The notes: generated by a model not told the origin, from the letters alone. A DNA stretch of 64,000 nt from Ruminiclostridium papyrosolvens C7 (GCF_000421965.1 NZ_ATAY01000024.1:1-64000); one strand, 5' to 3'; counted from the stretch's first letter, positions 44,436 through 54,512 are shown. Program-made: numbers and translations.

Positions 44436-45518
44436 TTATAAACTACTTTTTGAATAATCTATCATTTTAATGAACTCGTCGAACAAATATGCCGTGTCTC
44501 CCGGCCCCGGTGATGCTTCCGGGTGAAATTGTACAGTGAAAAGCGGAGCATTTTTGTACTTTATTCCTTCGATAGTTCCGTCGTTCATATTTATATGACT
44601 TACAGTCATAGTTTCTCTATCAAGTGATTCTTCGACAATTGTGTACCCATGGTTTTGAGAAGTAATGTAGGTGAGATCCTTAGCTATATCTTTTACAGGA
44701 TGGTTGCAGCCCCTATGCCCGTATTTGAGTTTTACGGTATTGGCTCCGTTAGCTAATGCTGTCAACTGATGTCCAAGGCAAATTCCGAATATTGGCTTTT
44801 TACCTATTAGCTTTTTAATTGTCTCTATCTGAAACTGACAATCCTTTGGGTCTCCGGGGCCGTTAGAAAGCATTATTCCGTCGGGGTTTATTTCCAAAAC
44901 TTCCTCCGCTGTTGCGGTTGCAGGAAAGATATATATTTCGCAGCCCCTGTTTAGCAATGATCTTACAATATTCTGTTTCAAGCCGTAATCCATAAGAGCT
45001 ATTTTGTAGCCTTCGCCTTTATAGTGCTTTATTTCATTTGTAGTTACTTGTAATACAGGGTTGTTAATTGTATAGCTGTTTACCTTTGTAAGTTCTTCCT
45101 GTATATTTTCCAGCTGTTCCGCCGTAATTATAGTACCTTTCATAGTGCCATTATCACGCAAAATCCTTGTTAATGCTCTTGTATCAATACCCTCAAGACC
45201 TGTTATCTCATTTCTTTTTAAGTATTCATTCAAAGTTTCTATAGATCTCCAGTTACTTGGAGTTTTGCACAGCTCCCTGACTATAAAACCTTTTACCTGG
45301 GGTTTCAAGGATTCAATATCATCTATATTTACACCGTAGTTGCCTATCAAGGGATAAGTCATACATACTATTTGTCCGCAGTATGACGGGTCTGTCAGAA
45401 CTTCCTGATAGCCAGTCATACCAGTGTTAAAAACCACCTCTCCAACTACCTTCCCTTCCATTCCAAAGCTGTTGCCTTCGAATATCGTACCGTCTTCAAG
45501 TAATAAAAAAGCCTTCAT
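44436..45518 (-). CDS. carA: Carbamoyl-phosphate synthase small subunit
   Basis: CarA hydrolyses glutamine and channels ammonia to CarB. The 360-residue protein has an N-terminal CPSase small-chain domain (FLLEDGTIFEGNSFGMEG) and a class I glutamine amidotransferase domain with the nucleophile in FGICLGHQLTALA and the His/Glu pair in QFHPEASPGP. AGAGGTG lies before the ATG. The 22-nt gap to carB and 24-nt gap to pyrF indicate a single transcript. Confidence 0.97.
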   Translation of the reverse strand: MKAFLLLEDGTIFEGNSFGMEGKVVGEVVFNTGMTGYQEVLTDPSYCGQIVCMTYPLIGNYGVNIDDIESLKPQVKGFIVRELCKTPSNWRSIETLNEYLKRNEITGLEGIDTRALTRILRDNGTMKGTIITAEQLENIQEELTKVNSYTINNPVLQVTTNEIKHYKGEGYKIALMDYGLKQNIVRSLLNRGCEIYIFPATATAEEVLEINPDGIMLSNGPGDPKDCQFQIETIKKLIGKKPIFGICLGHQLTALANGANTVKLKYGHRGCNHPVKDIAKDLTYITSQNHGYTIVEESLDRETMTVSHINMNDGTIEGIKYKNAPLFTVQFHPEASPGPGDTAYLFDEFIKMIDYSKSSL

Positions 45519-45542
45519 AATCTCACCTCTGTGTCTTTTTAT

Positions 45543-46481
45543 TTATCTGCCAAGTGCAGTGTTCAAATCTTCCTTCATTCTCAAAACTTCTGCCCTTGCA
45601 GCTTCCGCAAACTTCTCTTCAGTATATTCATTCTTCCATGTTTCTGATTTATATGCACAAATTACACTTCTGGATGCATTCACAATTGCACCAAGTCCAT
45701 CCCTGTTGAAGGAATTTGCACAATCTCTTGCTGTTCCCCCCTGTGCCCCGTATCCTGGAACCAGAATATATGCATTTTTCATAATTGACCTTAACAATTT
45801 AGCCTGATTAGGGTAAGTAGCTCCCACCACAGCCCCAACACTACTGTAGCCATATTTGCCCATAAGGGGTTTTCCCCATTCATGTACATATCCGGCCATA
45901 ATTTCGTAAATGCTTTTGCATTGTTCAGTTACCAAATCCTGGAGCTGCCCCGATGACTTATTGGATGTCTTTACCAGTATGAATATTCCCTTGTCAAAAT
46001 TTATGCAGTCCTGAATAAAAGGTTTAACCCCATCAATACCCAGATACGGGCTTACCGTAAGTGCATCTACATCGAAAACCTTTTGCTTTACTCCGTCGTC
46101 TATTTCAGTTTCACCAAGAAAACTCTTTGAATAAGCCTCGGCAGTTGTGCCGATATCATTTCTCTTACCGTCCGCAATAACAATCAAGCCCTTGCTCTTT
46201 GCATATTTGCAGGTTTCCTCGAAAGCAATTAATCCTTCGATTCCATACATTTCATAGTAAGCAAGCTGTGGTTTAACTGCCGGAACCTCATCGTATATTG
46301 AATCAATTATCATTTTATTAAAGCTTAGAATAGCTTCAGAAGCTCCCTTTAAATTCTTACCATATTCTTTAAAGGCTTTGTCTTTAATAAAAGCCGGCAC
46401 ATATTCAATCTTTGGGTCCAACCCTACAACAGTAGGATTATTCTTTTCCTGAATATTCTCAATAAGTCTGTCAATAAACAT
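45543..46481 (-). CDS. pyrF: Orotidine 5'-phosphate decarboxylase
   Basis: PyrF decarboxylates OMP to UMP. The 312-residue size fits the longer group 2 (mycobacterial/clostridial) form. Motifs are NPTVVGLDPK at the N-terminus, VIADGKRNDIGTTAEAY with the catalytic Lys-Asp array, VSPYLGIDG, and LVPGYGAQGG phosphate binding. The ATG at 46481 is chosen because GGAG lies 6 nt upstream; an in-frame ATG at 46493 has its site too close. Confidence 0.95.
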   Translation of the reverse strand: MFIDRLIENIQEKNNPTVVGLDPKIEYVPAFIKDKAFKEYGKNLKGASEAILSFNKMIIDSIYDEVPAVKPQLAYYEMYGIEGLIAFEETCKYAKSKGLIVIADGKRNDIGTTAEAYSKSFLGETEIDDGVKQKVFDVDALTVSPYLGIDGVKPFIQDCINFDKGIFILVKTSNKSSGQLQDLVTEQCKSIYEIMAGYVHEWGKPLMGKYGYSSVGAVVGATYPNQAKLLRSIMKNAYILVPGYGAQGGTARDCANSFNRDGLGAIVNASRSVICAYKSETWKNEYTEEKFAEAARAEVLRMKEDLNTALGR

Positions 46482-46535
46482 TTTTATCTCCATTTCCGGG
46501 TAATATACAAATTATTACCCAATGCATAATAATTT

Positions 46536-47822
46536 TTACAACAGTACCTTTTTTCTTACCACAGGGCTTCCGCCTACAATGGTATACTGAGGCTGACCGT
46601 ATAGTGAAAACCCGTTAAACGGTGAATTTCTGCCTTTTGATTCGAATTTCGTGATATCTACGTTATATTGTTCATTTAAATCAAAAATCATGAGATCAGC
46701 TAGTTTTCCAACTTCAATGGTACCTTTATTAAGTCCCAGCATTTGTGATGGATTAAAACTCATTTTATATACAAGTTCTTTAAGGGTAAGGTGTCCGGAC
46801 TTGACCAGATAAGTAATTGCCAGAGGAAATGCTGTTTCAAAACCAACCATTCCATTTGCGGCAATTTTAAATTCTACATTTTTTTCGTCAATATGATGGG
46901 GTGCGTGGTCTGTTGATATAATATCTATGGTGCCGTCCTTCAAACCTTGAATTATTGCATCCACATCCTTTTGCGTCCTTAATGGAGGATTTACCTTTGC
47001 ATTTGTGTTAAAGCCTTCACATGCATTATCTGTGAGTGTAAAATAATGCGGACATGTTTCAGCAGTAACTCTTACTCCTCTTTTTTTAGCATTTCTTATT
47101 AAATCTACTCCCAGCTCTGTACTTACATGAGCTATGTGAATTGTTGCCTTTGTATATTCCGCCAGTATCAAATCTCTTGCAATCATTACCTCTTCAGCGG
47201 GAGCAGGATTGCCTTTCAATCCAAGAATTGATGACTGGAAGCCTTCATTCATAAGCCCTTCGTCTACAAGGTCAAGGTCTTCACAGTGTGAAATAATTGT
47301 TATATCAAACATTGAGGCATATTGCATTGCCTTTTTCATTAATGAGGAGTTGCCGACAGGTCTGCCGTCATCTGAAAGTGCAACCGCCCCGGCAAATTTG
47401 AGCTCACCGATTTCACTGAGTTCCTCTCCCTTTAGCCCTTTTGACACTGCTCCAATAGGAAATACATTTACAATACCATCAATTTTTGCTTTATTTATTA
47501 CATACTTTACCATTGCTTCATTGTCAAGTACCGGGTTGGTATTTGGCATACATGCAACTGAGGTAAAACCGCCCTTTGCCGCACTTCTCGTTCCTGTCTC
47601 TATATCTTCCTTATACTCATATCCGGGATCTCTCAGGTGACAATGAGCATCTACAAGGCCCGGAATTACATACAAGCCATTAGCATCAATTACTTCACAA
47701 CCGGTTTCACCTATTTCGCTTCCTATATCATGAATAATTCCATCCACTGCCAATATGTCTGCAATACTGTCTAAACCGGTTTTTACGTCCAGAACATGTC
47801 CGTTTTTAATCAGTAACTTCAT
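46536..47822 (-). CDS. pyrC: Dihydroorotase
   Basis: PyrC cyclises carbamoyl aspartate to dihydroorotate. The 428-residue class I amidohydrolase shows [18 protein letters not shown] (metal-binding HxH and carbamate region), [22 protein letters not shown] and ISTDHAPHH with the catalytic Asp. AAGGAGGGG lies upstream of the ATG. The gene overlaps the end of pyrB by 17 nt, so the two are translationally coupled. Confidence 0.97.
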   Translation of the reverse strand: MKLLIKNGHVLDVKTGLDSIADILAVDGIIHDIGSEIGETGCEVIDANGLYVIPGLVDAHCHLRDPGYEYKEDIETGTRSAAKGGFTSVACMPNTNPVLDNEAMVKYVINKAKIDGIVNVFPIGAVSKGLKGEELSEIGELKFAGAVALSDDGRPVGNSSLMKKAMQYASMFDITIISHCEDLDLVDEGLMNEGFQSSILGLKGNPAPAEEVMIARDLILAEYTKATIHIAHVSTELGVDLIRNAKKRGVRVTAETCPHYFTLTDNACEGFNTNAKVNPPLRTQKDVDAIIQGLKDGTIDIISTDHAPHHIDEKNVEFKIAANGMVGFETAFPLAITYLVKSGHLTLKELVYKMSFNPSQMLGLNKGTIEVGKLADLMIFDLNEQYNVDITKFESKGRNSPFNGFSLYGQPQYTIVGGSPVVRKKVLL

Positions 47823-48747
47823 TTACGGTTCCCCTCCTTGTTAAAAGATATAGCAGTGCCATTCTCACTGCAACTCCATTAGTTACCTGTTCGTTTATGA
47901 AAGACTGTTCTCCGTCAGTGACTGAGGTAGAAAGCTCAACCCCTCTGTTTACAGGGCCTGGATGAAGCACTATTGCATCCTCCTTGGCAAGCTTTAACCT
48001 TTTATCGTCAACTCCGAAAAATCTTGCGTATTCTCTTATTGTGGGGAACAACCCCTTCTTCTGACGCTCCAACTGAATTCTCAGGCCCATGACAACATCA
48101 GCATCAAGCATTGCTTCCTGAACCGTACTGAAAACATTTACACCCATTTTCTCAATCTCAGGTGGCATCAGCGTAGCAGGCCCGGATACGTTAACCTCAG
48201 CACCCATTTTTGTCAGCCCCCATATATTACTTCTGGCAACTCTGCTGTGAAGTATATCTCCTATAATTGCCACCTTCAGGCCTTTTAATGTACCCTTTTT
48301 TTCCTGTATTGTAAACATGTCAAGTAAAGCCTGCGTGGGATGTTCATTCATACCGTCCCCGGCATTTATTATTGAAGATTTTACGTTTTTAGCAAGAAGA
48401 TGAGGTGCCCCGGACATGGGATGTCTCATTATTATTATATCCGAACCCATATCGTCAATCGTTTTACCTGTGTCTATTAATGTTTCGCCCTTTTGAACAC
48501 TGCTGCTTGATGCGGATATATTTGCGGCGCTGGCTCCCATATACTTGGAAGCCAGTTCAAATGAAAGTCTTGTTCTTGTACTGTTTTCGTAGAATAGTGT
48601 AATGATTGATTTTCCCTGAAGATGCGCTGTTTTTTTGTTATTTGATGTAACAATACATTTCATTGTTTTAGCGGTATTTAGAATATACTCAATTTCTTCT
48701 GCCGAAATATCCCTCAGTCCCAGTAAATCTTTGGATTTCAAGTTCAT
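47806..48747 (-). CDS. pyrB: Aspartate carbamoyltransferase catalytic subunit
   Basis: PyrB joins carbamoyl phosphate and aspartate. The 313-residue protein carries [15 protein letters not shown] (carbamoyl-phosphate loop), [26 protein letters not shown] and [13 protein letters not shown]. There is no pyrI regulatory gene nearby, so the enzyme is probably the unregulated trimer typical of Firmicutes. AGGAG precedes the ATG. It follows pyrR by 13 nt, leaving no room for a second attenuator. Confidence 0.97.
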   Translation of the reverse strand: MNLKSKDLLGLRDISAEEIEYILNTAKTMKCIVTSNNKKTAHLQGKSIITLFYENSTRTRLSFELASKYMGASAANISASSSSVQKGETLIDTGKTIDDMGSDIIIMRHPMSGAPHLLAKNVKSSIINAGDGMNEHPTQALLDMFTIQEKKGTLKGLKVAIIGDILHSRVARSNIWGLTKMGAEVNVSGPATLMPPEIEKMGVNVFSTVQEAMLDADVVMGLRIQLERQKKGLFPTIREYARFFGVDDKRLKLAKEDAIVLHPGPVNRGVELSTSVTDGEQSFINEQVTNGVAVRMALLYLLTRRGTVNEVTD

Positions 48748-48760
48748 ATTTCTTTTTCTC

Positions 48761-49297
48761 CTATTCCTTACCCGTTATAGTGACATTATTTGAACCGTCT
48801 ATTTCATAAACATTAACGTGTACTATCTCACTTCTTGATGTAGGCACGTTCTTTCCTACATAGTCAGCCCTTATGGGAAGTTCTCTGTGTCCTCTGTCAA
48901 TAAGTACCGCAAGTTGAATCATTTGTGGTCTGTTTATGTCCATAAGTGCGTCTATGGCGGCTCTTACGGTTCTTCCCGTATAAATTACGTCATCGACAAG
49001 GACAAGTTTCTTTCCCGCAATATCAAAGTTTATTTCTGTACCGTTTATAACAGGATGCTCATTTAAGAGGCTAAGATCATCACGATAAAGTGTAATGTCC
49101 AGAATTCCTACCGGAATTTCCCTGCCTTCAACATCTTTTATTTTATTTGCTATTCTGGCTGCAAGAGGAACTCCTCTTCTCTGAATTCCTATCAAGACCA
49201 GATTATCCACTCCCTTATTTTTTTCAATAATCTCGTGGGAGATTCTTGTTATAGCTCTTGCTATTGCGTTCTCATCCATTAATTCGGTATGTCCCAT
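48761..49297 (-). CDS. pyrR: PyrR: pyr operon attenuator protein / uracil phosphoribosyltransferase
   Basis: PyrR binds the leader RNA when UMP is high and promotes termination; it can also make UMP from uracil and PRPP. The 178-residue protein shows [18 protein letters not shown] and the PRPP loop [20 protein letters not shown]. The ATG at 49297 is chosen from AGGAGACGACCTT; the frame extends 57 nt upstream but would give an atypically long protein. It is the first gene of the pyr operon and sits directly behind its own attenuator. Confidence 0.96.
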   Translation of the reverse strand: MGHTELMDENAIARAITRISHEIIEKNKGVDNLVLIGIQRRGVPLAARIANKIKDVEGREIPVGILDITLYRDDLSLLNEHPVINGTEINFDIAGKKLVLVDDVIYTGRTVRAAIDALMDINRPQMIQLAVLIDRGHRELPIRADYVGKNVPTSRSEIVHVNVYEIDGSNNVTITGKE

Positions 49298-49379
49298 AAG
49301 GTCGTCTCCTCTCATTTTTACAACATATATTTTAATATAAACTTTTACATGCAATTGATTTGCCGAGTTTGCCTACCTA

Positions 49380-49412
49380 CTAAAAAAGCTTCCTGCCTAA
49401 GGCAAGAAGCTT
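49380..49412 (-). terminator. PyrR-dependent attenuator terminator
   Basis: On the minus strand AAGCTTCTTGCC pairs with GGCAGGAAGCTT around a 3-nt loop and runs into T6, about 80 nt before the pyrR start. It lies downstream of the PyrR-binding loop and is the only terminator in the operon leader. Confidence 0.92.
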
Positions 49413-49476
49413 AACATATACAAATACAACCATACTTTGATGATTATACATAAATGCAAGTATATTTTAATATCTC

Positions 49477-49508
49477 ACCTTATAGCCTCTCTGGACTAAT
49501 TTAAAGGT
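49477..49508 (-). promoter_or_regulatory. PyrR-binding loop (anti-antiterminator)
   Basis: On the minus strand the leader contains AGTCCAGAGAGGCTATAAGG, matching the PyrR binding-loop consensus UCCNGNGAGGCU. It is closed by an ACCTT/AAGGT stem. It lies about 20 nt after the predicted transcription start and upstream of the terminator, so UMP-PyrR binding would favour termination. Confidence 0.9.
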
Positions 49509-49527
49509 AACTCTCTTTTTACATGAA

Positions 49528-49556
49528 ATAATACCATAACAACAACTGCTTGTCTA
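49528..49556 (-). promoter_or_regulatory. pyr operon promoter
   Basis: On the minus strand TAGACA and TATTAT are separated by exactly 17 nt. The -35 overlaps the last codon of the rluD-like gene by 3 bp. The start would be near 49521, giving a leader of about 225 nt. Confidence 0.75.
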
Positions 49557-50468
49557 TAGATTTTCTCTCAATTGACTTAAAATACTTTGGAAATATTCAG
49601 GCACAGCTGTTTCAAATTTCATCTCTTCACCTGTTACAGGATGTAGGAATGAAAGTCTCCATGCATGAAGTACCTGACCCTTAGTTTTATACTTTTGTTT
49701 TCTCCTTCCGTAGACCATATCCCCAATAATAGGGTGATTTATATAGGCCATATGCACTCTTATCTGATGAGTTCTTCCGGTTTCAAGTTTTAATTCAATA
49801 TAGGTGGCATTCGGGAATCTCTCAAGTACCTTGAAATGGGTAATAGCATTTCTTCCGTTTTCAGTATTAACACACATCTTCTTTCGTTCGACGGGGTGTC
49901 TTCCGATAGGTGCATCAATCTTACCGCTGTTTTCATATATAATACCATCAACAAGTGCAATATATTCCCTTTTTATGTCATGTGTTTTAAGCTTCTCCGA
50001 AAGCCTTTCGTGAGCAATGTTACTCTTGGCAACCACAAGGAGTCCGGATGTATCCTTGTCAATCCTATGGACAATTCCGGGTCTTATAACACCGTTTATG
50101 TCTGACAAACTATCCCCGCAGTGTTTCATTAAGGCATTAACCAAGGTTCCCGTGTAGTTTCCGACAGCAGGGTGCACAACCATTCCCTTGGGCTTGTTTA
50201 TAACTATTATATGCTTGTCCTCATATACGATATCAAGAGGAATATCTTCCGGCTCTACGTCAAGAATTTCAGCATCGGGAACATTCACTTTTATACTGTC
50301 ACCCGGCTTCACCTTATAATTTGATTTTACCTGTACTTCATTTACCCATATATTACCATCTAAACAGAGCTTCTGGATATAGGATCTTGAATAATCTTCA
50401 AGATTGACCGCAAGCCATGAATCAATTCTTACTCCGTCTGTATCACATTCCAAAATAAATTCTTTCAA
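49554..50468 (-). CDS. RluD-family pseudouridine synthase
   Basis: A 304-residue RNA-modifying enzyme. An N-terminal S4 domain (about 10-65; SRSYIQKLCLDGNIWVNE) precedes the catalytic domain. The motif HRIDKDTSGLLVVAK contains the catalytic Asp, and LETGRTHQIRVHMAY is the second family motif. RluD acts on 23S rRNA helix 69; other members have different sites, so the target is inferred. The TTG at 50468 is taken as start because GGAGG lies 5 nt upstream; the ATG at 50486 lacks a site. It follows lspA by 30 nt, as in many Firmicutes. Confidence 0.93.
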   Translation of the reverse strand: MKEFILECDTDGVRIDSWLAVNLEDYSRSYIQKLCLDGNIWVNEVQVKSNYKVKPGDSIKVNVPDAEILDVEPEDIPLDIVYEDKHIIVINKPKGMVVHPAVGNYTGTLVNALMKHCGDSLSDINGVIRPGIVHRIDKDTSGLLVVAKSNIAHERLSEKLKTHDIKREYIALVDGIIYENSGKIDAPIGRHPVERKKMCVNTENGRNAITHFKVLERFPNATYIELKLETGRTHQIRVHMAYINHPIIGDMVYGRRKQKYKTKGQVLHAWRLSFLHPVTGEEMKFETAVPEYFQSILSQLRENL

Positions 50469-50498
50469 AGCAACCTCCGTGAACATGTATGATTTATT

Positions 50499-50990
50499 TT
50501 ATTTTGTTTCATCCTGAACCTGTTCTGGTTTAGTAGTTTCAGGCTTTTCTTCCTTGTACAGGAACAATATATATATCGCAAGAAGAATTGTTCCCACTAC
50601 AACTAATATATCCGCAACATTAAAGGTTGGAAAAACGTATGACCCAAAATGAAATTCCAGAAAATCAACCACGCTTCCGCCGCTAAAAATCCTGTCGTAC
50701 AGATTTCCCAAAGCACCACCAAGAATAAGTGACAAGGAAAGACGTAAAAACTTATGCTTATGCTTTATGAGAAAGTATAGCATGCACAAAGATACTATGG
50801 ATACCATTAAAATAAGAAAAATCGTTTTGCCCTGCAAAATACTGAAAGCAGCACCCTCATTTTCAAGATGCCTCAAGTAAAAAAAATCTTTTACTACGGT
50901 TACGGGATTACCTACAATTTTATCCAACACCCAAACCTTTGTTAGTCTGTCCATTGCGAATCCCACTATAATAATCAACGCCCAAAGCAT
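50499..50990 (-). CDS. lspA: Lipoprotein signal peptidase (signal peptidase II)
   Basis: LspA cleaves the signal peptide of prolipoproteins in the membrane. The 163-residue protein has four membrane helices and both catalytic Asp motifs: GGALGNLYDRI and FNVADILV. A charged, Lys/Glu-rich tail (KEEKPETTKPEQVQDETK) extends into the cytosol. GGAGG precedes the ATG. The neighbouring lipoprotein gene 32 nt upstream is a natural substrate. Confidence 0.96.
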   Translation of the reverse strand: MLWALIIIVGFAMDRLTKVWVLDKIVGNPVTVVKDFFYLRHLENEGAAFSILQGKTIFLILMVSIVSLCMLYFLIKHKHKFLRLSLSLILGGALGNLYDRIFSGGSVVDFLEFHFGSYVFPTFNVADILVVVGTILLAIYILFLYKEEKPETTKPEQVQDETK

Positions 50991-51022
50991 ATTAGTCCTC
51001 CATCATTCTTTAAAATATATAA

Positions 51023-52669
51023 TTATTGCGGTACATACCACTGTGAAAAATCATTATAGCTGCTCCATACATTTGGATTTACAGCTCCTTTTATGTTTTT
51101 ACTGCACATTACACCCTCATTGATAAAGTACAAGCCTATGTATGGCCTTTCGTCTAAAACGTTTTTTAAAAGGTTCGTATATAAACTTTTCTGTTTTTCA
51201 CCGTCAGTTTGGGTTAAAATCTGTTGAAGATACCCATCAACTACAGGATTGCTGTATTTTGCAGTATTAAGCCCTGTCTTTATATTTTCGGTAGAGTAAG
51301 CAAAAGACAAATCCGGTTTTGTTGAAATTTTATATCCCATTAAGGCCATATCATATGCACCGGATTTTATTCTGTTCTGCACATTCTCCCAAGTAAGCTT
51401 TTCAACCTGTACAGTTATTCCATTTTTAGCCAACTGAGCAGCTAACGCATTAGCAGTATTTACTCTTAATGCATTTTCCTGATTAACAATAAGCTTTAAT
51501 GAAAATGCTTTACTGTTTGTTTTGCTTACATATTTATTATGCGAGAGAACATATCCGTTCTGTGTCATAAGCTGTTTTGCTTTTTTTAAATCTGAATACT
51601 GTTCAATATTTACCAGCTGGTTTATCCAAGAGTTGGGAAAAAGGGGTAATTCAGCTGGTACAGCTATGCCATATGCCGCAGCATCAATAAGTTTTTTCTT
51701 ATCAATAAAGCCTGCTACTGCACTTCTTAAACTCTTATTTGCCATTGGCCCTTTTGAAATATTCAGCGATAGAAATTCATAGTTTTTACCGGGGTAACGT
51801 TTAAGTGCAATATCAGTCCGACCGATGTATTTTTTAAACTCATTGTAATCAGTCGTTACGACATCAACATCTCTGGACTGAAAGGCATTAGTTGCTTTTG
51901 CGGTATTCTGAAATATTTTAACCTCTACAGATTGGATATATGGAGTCGTCAACTCAGAATCGCCTTTGTTCCACCAATCATCATTGGCTTTTAATTTTAC
52001 CCCAGTTTTTGCATTATATGATACAAAAGCATAAGGCCCGGTACCTACAGGTGCAAGATTTTTCTTTGAACTTTTTTCACTTAGTTTCTCTTTATTATAA
52101 TAATGCATTGGTATAATAGGAAAAGTCAAGCTGTATAACATCAACGCATCGGGTTTTTTCAAAGTAATTACAACCGAGTTATTATTACCTGCTGACACAG
52201 CTGCAATATTTTGTAAACCAGCTGCATATACGCTGTTGTTCTTAGCATCCATTACACTATTTATTGAAAACACAACATCCCCGGATTGAAGAGGAGTACC
52301 GTCGTGCCATTTAACACCATTTTTTAAAGTTAGTGTAATTTTCAGCCCATCAGCCGAGGTTACTGCACTTTGAGTCAAAACAGGCACAGGCTGCTGTTTC
52401 TCATTTAATTTATAAAGTCCCTCAAATACCAAACCCAAAAAATCCTGAACATACTGGTTGTTTGTCAGAATTGGATTCAGTGTATCTACAGGTGTACTGA
52501 ACAGACGTATTGACCCGCCTTTTTCAGGGCCTTTGTCCAACACATCATATTTACCTTCATAAATATCCTCAACCGGATTTGCAGATTTTTTATTAAGATT
52601 AACAGTACATGCCGAAAGCATCAGTCCTGTAATTATCAGTAAAGAAATAAGTCTTATGGATTTTGTCAT
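51023..52669 (-). CDS. Oligopeptide-type ABC transporter substrate-binding lipoprotein
   Basis: A 548-residue family 5 extracellular solute-binding protein. The lipobox is LSAC (Cys21), so the protein is membrane-tethered after LspA cleavage. Typical segments are IRLFSTPVDTLNPILTN, GVKWHDGTPLQSGDVVFSI, VGTGPYAFVSY and FKRYPGKN-like (LKRYPGKNYEFL). No permease or ATPase gene is adjacent, so it either serves a distant Opp/Dpp transporter or acts as a sensor. The gene lies in the middle of the ymdB-pgeF-lspA-rluD run, an unusual insertion. Confidence 0.9.
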   Translation of the reverse strand: MTKSIRLISLLIITGLMLSACTVNLNKKSANPVEDIYEGKYDVLDKGPEKGGSIRLFSTPVDTLNPILTNNQYVQDFLGLVFEGLYKLNEKQQPVPVLTQSAVTSADGLKITLTLKNGVKWHDGTPLQSGDVVFSINSVMDAKNNSVYAAGLQNIAAVSAGNNNSVVITLKKPDALMLYSLTFPIIPMHYYNKEKLSEKSSKKNLAPVGTGPYAFVSYNAKTGVKLKANDDWWNKGDSELTTPYIQSVEVKIFQNTAKATNAFQSRDVDVVTTDYNEFKKYIGRTDIALKRYPGKNYEFLSLNISKGPMANKSLRSAVAGFIDKKKLIDAAAYGIAVPAELPLFPNSWINQLVNIEQYSDLKKAKQLMTQNGYVLSHNKYVSKTNSKAFSLKLIVNQENALRVNTANALAAQLAKNGITVQVEKLTWENVQNRIKSGAYDMALMGYKISTKPDLSFAYSTENIKTGLNTAKYSNPVVDGYLQQILTQTDGEKQKSLYTNLLKNVLDERPYIGLYFINEGVMCSKNIKGAVNPNVWSSYNDFSQWYVPQ

Positions 52670-52711
52670 TATTTTTCTCCAACAAATAATCTTATCAAAT
52701 ATATATTTATT

Positions 52712-53551
52712 TTATTTAAGCATCATAACAGCTGCCAAACCACCCGTTTTCCCTTTATCCCCCCTGAAGGAGAAAAAAAGGTCAGTATTGCATTTAGTAC
52801 AAACATCACTTATCATAATATTCTTCTCCGGAACACCTGTCTCCATTAAAACATGCTTTATGATTCTTTGCAAACCCATGTAGTACTTTCCGTTTCTGTA
52901 TTCCGTATATTTATCGCACCAGCTGAATTTTTCCTTAAATCCGTCATATACTTCCTTGCCTACCTCAAAACAATTCATACATATAGATGGCCCGATTGCT
53001 ACAATAATATCTTTATAATTGCTATTGTACGTATTTTTCATAAGTACTAATGCTTCGTAGGATATATTTTTCAACGTACTTTTCCAACCGGAGTGAACTG
53101 CTGTTATAGCCTTTTTTACCGGATCAAGAAATAGTACAGGGACACAATCCGCATAAAATGTTACCAGCGGTATTCCTGGCTGATTTGTTGAAAGGCCGTC
53201 AAAACCTATAATGTCACTTTCTAAAGTCAGACCTTTGCCTATGTCCTCAACACCCACTAATCTTATCTTGTTATCATGTACTTGGTTCGACAGAACCATT
53301 TTATTGTAATCAACTCCAATTGCATTCGCAAGCCGCCTATAGTTTTCGCAAACATTTTCTCTGATGTCATTCCTGGTAAAGCTAAGGTTTAAAGAAGAAA
53401 ACGCCCCCTGACTTACACCTCCAAGTCTTGTAGTAAAACAGTGTGTAAGTATATGCTCATACTCTTTAAGGTTTTTAAACTGAATATATATTAAATCATT
53501 CTTTTGTTTCAAAGTAATTTTCTCATTGCTTGCTATCATTAATGCCCCCAT
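52712..53551 (-). CDS. pgeF: Peptidoglycan editing factor PgeF (YfiH/laccase-domain)
   Basis: A 279-residue protein of the YfiH family, which removes misincorporated residues from peptidoglycan precursors in E. coli; related human proteins act on purine nucleosides. The zinc/copper-like triad is present: SNQVHDN (His), YADCVPVLF (Cys) and AVHSGWKST (His). The ATG at 53551 overlaps the ymdB stop as TAATG; an in-frame ATG 12 nt downstream with GGGGG upstream is an alternative start. It is co-transcribed with ymdB. Confidence 0.93.
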   Translation of the reverse strand: MGALMIASNEKITLKQKNDLIYIQFKNLKEYEHILTHCFTTRLGGVSQGAFSSLNLSFTRNDIRENVCENYRRLANAIGVDYNKMVLSNQVHDNKIRLVGVEDIGKGLTLESDIIGFDGLSTNQPGIPLVTFYADCVPVLFLDPVKKAITAVHSGWKSTLKNISYEALVLMKNTYNSNYKDIIVAIGPSICMNCFEVGKEVYDGFKEKFSWCDKYTEYRNGKYYMGLQRIIKHVLMETGVPEKNIMISDVCTKCNTDLFFSFRGDKGKTGGLAAVMMLK

Positions 53552-54345
53552 TATTTTCCGTCAAAAGAATCTGCTACTTTAAATATACGCTCAATTTTAA
53601 TACACTTTCCGGTTTTTTCATCAACTTCTAAGTGGACAGCGCAAAACTGTATCCGTCCCTTAGCGACCTCGAATTTTTGAGGCATTCTGGTAATAAATCT
53701 TTCAATAATCAATTCCTTGTCTACACCAATTACTCCGTCATAAGGCCCTGTCATTCCAACGTCGGAAATCAACGCAGTACCACATGGCAATATTCTCTCA
53801 TCTGCTGTTTGTACATGTGTGTGTGTTCCTGCTAGACAGCATATTCTTCCGTCCAGATACCAGGCAAGAGCACACTTTTCAGATGTGGCTTCCGCATGCA
53901 TATCTACAAAAACTGCCTTGGTTTTGGATTTTATTTCTTGTAATTCTCTATCTGCAACCTGAAACGGACAGTCAATGCTATCCATGTAAACCCTTCCCAT
54001 AAGATTTAATACAGCCAGTTCTTTACCATTAGATTTCAGTATGGTGTATCCTCTACCCGGAACATTTCCGGGCAAGTTTGCCGGCCTAATAATATTTTCA
54101 TCAGAGTCTATAAAATTCAGAATTTCCTTCTTTGACCACGTGTGATTTCCCAGCGTAATACAGTCAACACCTGACTTGTAAAGCTCCTGAGCGATCAAAT
54201 AGGTTATGCCGCTGCCCGCAGCTGCATTTTCGCCGTTGGCAATACAAAAATCTATTCCCAGTTCCTTTTTAAGCTGTGGTACAAATTCCTTTACAGCCTT
54301 TCTTCCCGGGTTTCCAAAAATATCACCAATAAAAAGTATCTTCAA
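53551..54345 (-). CDS. ymdB: YmdB-type metallophosphoesterase
   Basis: A 264-residue calcineurin-like phosphoesterase of the TIGR00282 group. In Bacillus the family hydrolyses 2',3'-cyclic nucleotides and affects biofilm and motility. Metal ligands are visible: IGDIFGNPGR, NGENAAAGSG, TLGNHTWS, DMHAEATSEK and GTHTHVQTAD. Translation starts at TTG 54345, with GGAGG 10 nt upstream. It lies just downstream of rny, as in Bacillus, though separated by a terminator. Downstream pgeF overlaps it. Confidence 0.95.
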   Translation of the reverse strand: MKILFIGDIFGNPGRKAVKEFVPQLKKELGIDFCIANGENAAAGSGITYLIAQELYKSGVDCITLGNHTWSKKEILNFIDSDENIIRPANLPGNVPGRGYTILKSNGKELAVLNLMGRVYMDSIDCPFQVADRELQEIKSKTKAVFVDMHAEATSEKCALAWYLDGRICCLAGTHTHVQTADERILPCGTALISDVGMTGPYDGVIGVDKELIIERFITRMPQKFEVAKGRIQFCAVHLEVDEKTGKCIKIERIFKVADSFDGK

Positions 54346-54430
54346 TTCTTTGCCTCCAAAATTTAAATTAAGCTATTATTATTATGTACAGACATTCATT
54401 TTTAAGTACGTAATGCCGTAATCTATAACA

Positions 54431-54459
54431 ATTATAATACATATATCACTAAAAAGTAA
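54431..54459 (-). promoter_or_regulatory. Putative promoter of ymdB-pgeF-lspA-rluD
   Basis: On the minus strand TTACTT and a perfect TATAAT are separated by 17 nt, downstream of the rny terminator and about 86 nt before the ymdB start. Confidence 0.6.
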
Positions 54460-54485
54460 CACTTTAATGGATACATGCTAAAAAT

Positions 54486-54512
54486 AAAAAAGCGTGGAAT
54501 CCACGCTTTTTT
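54486..54512. terminator. Intrinsic terminator after rny
   Basis: AAAAAAGCGTGG and CCACGCTTTTTT form a 12-bp stem with a 3-nt loop, flanked by A/T runs on both sides, 17 nt past the rny stop. Confidence 0.9.
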
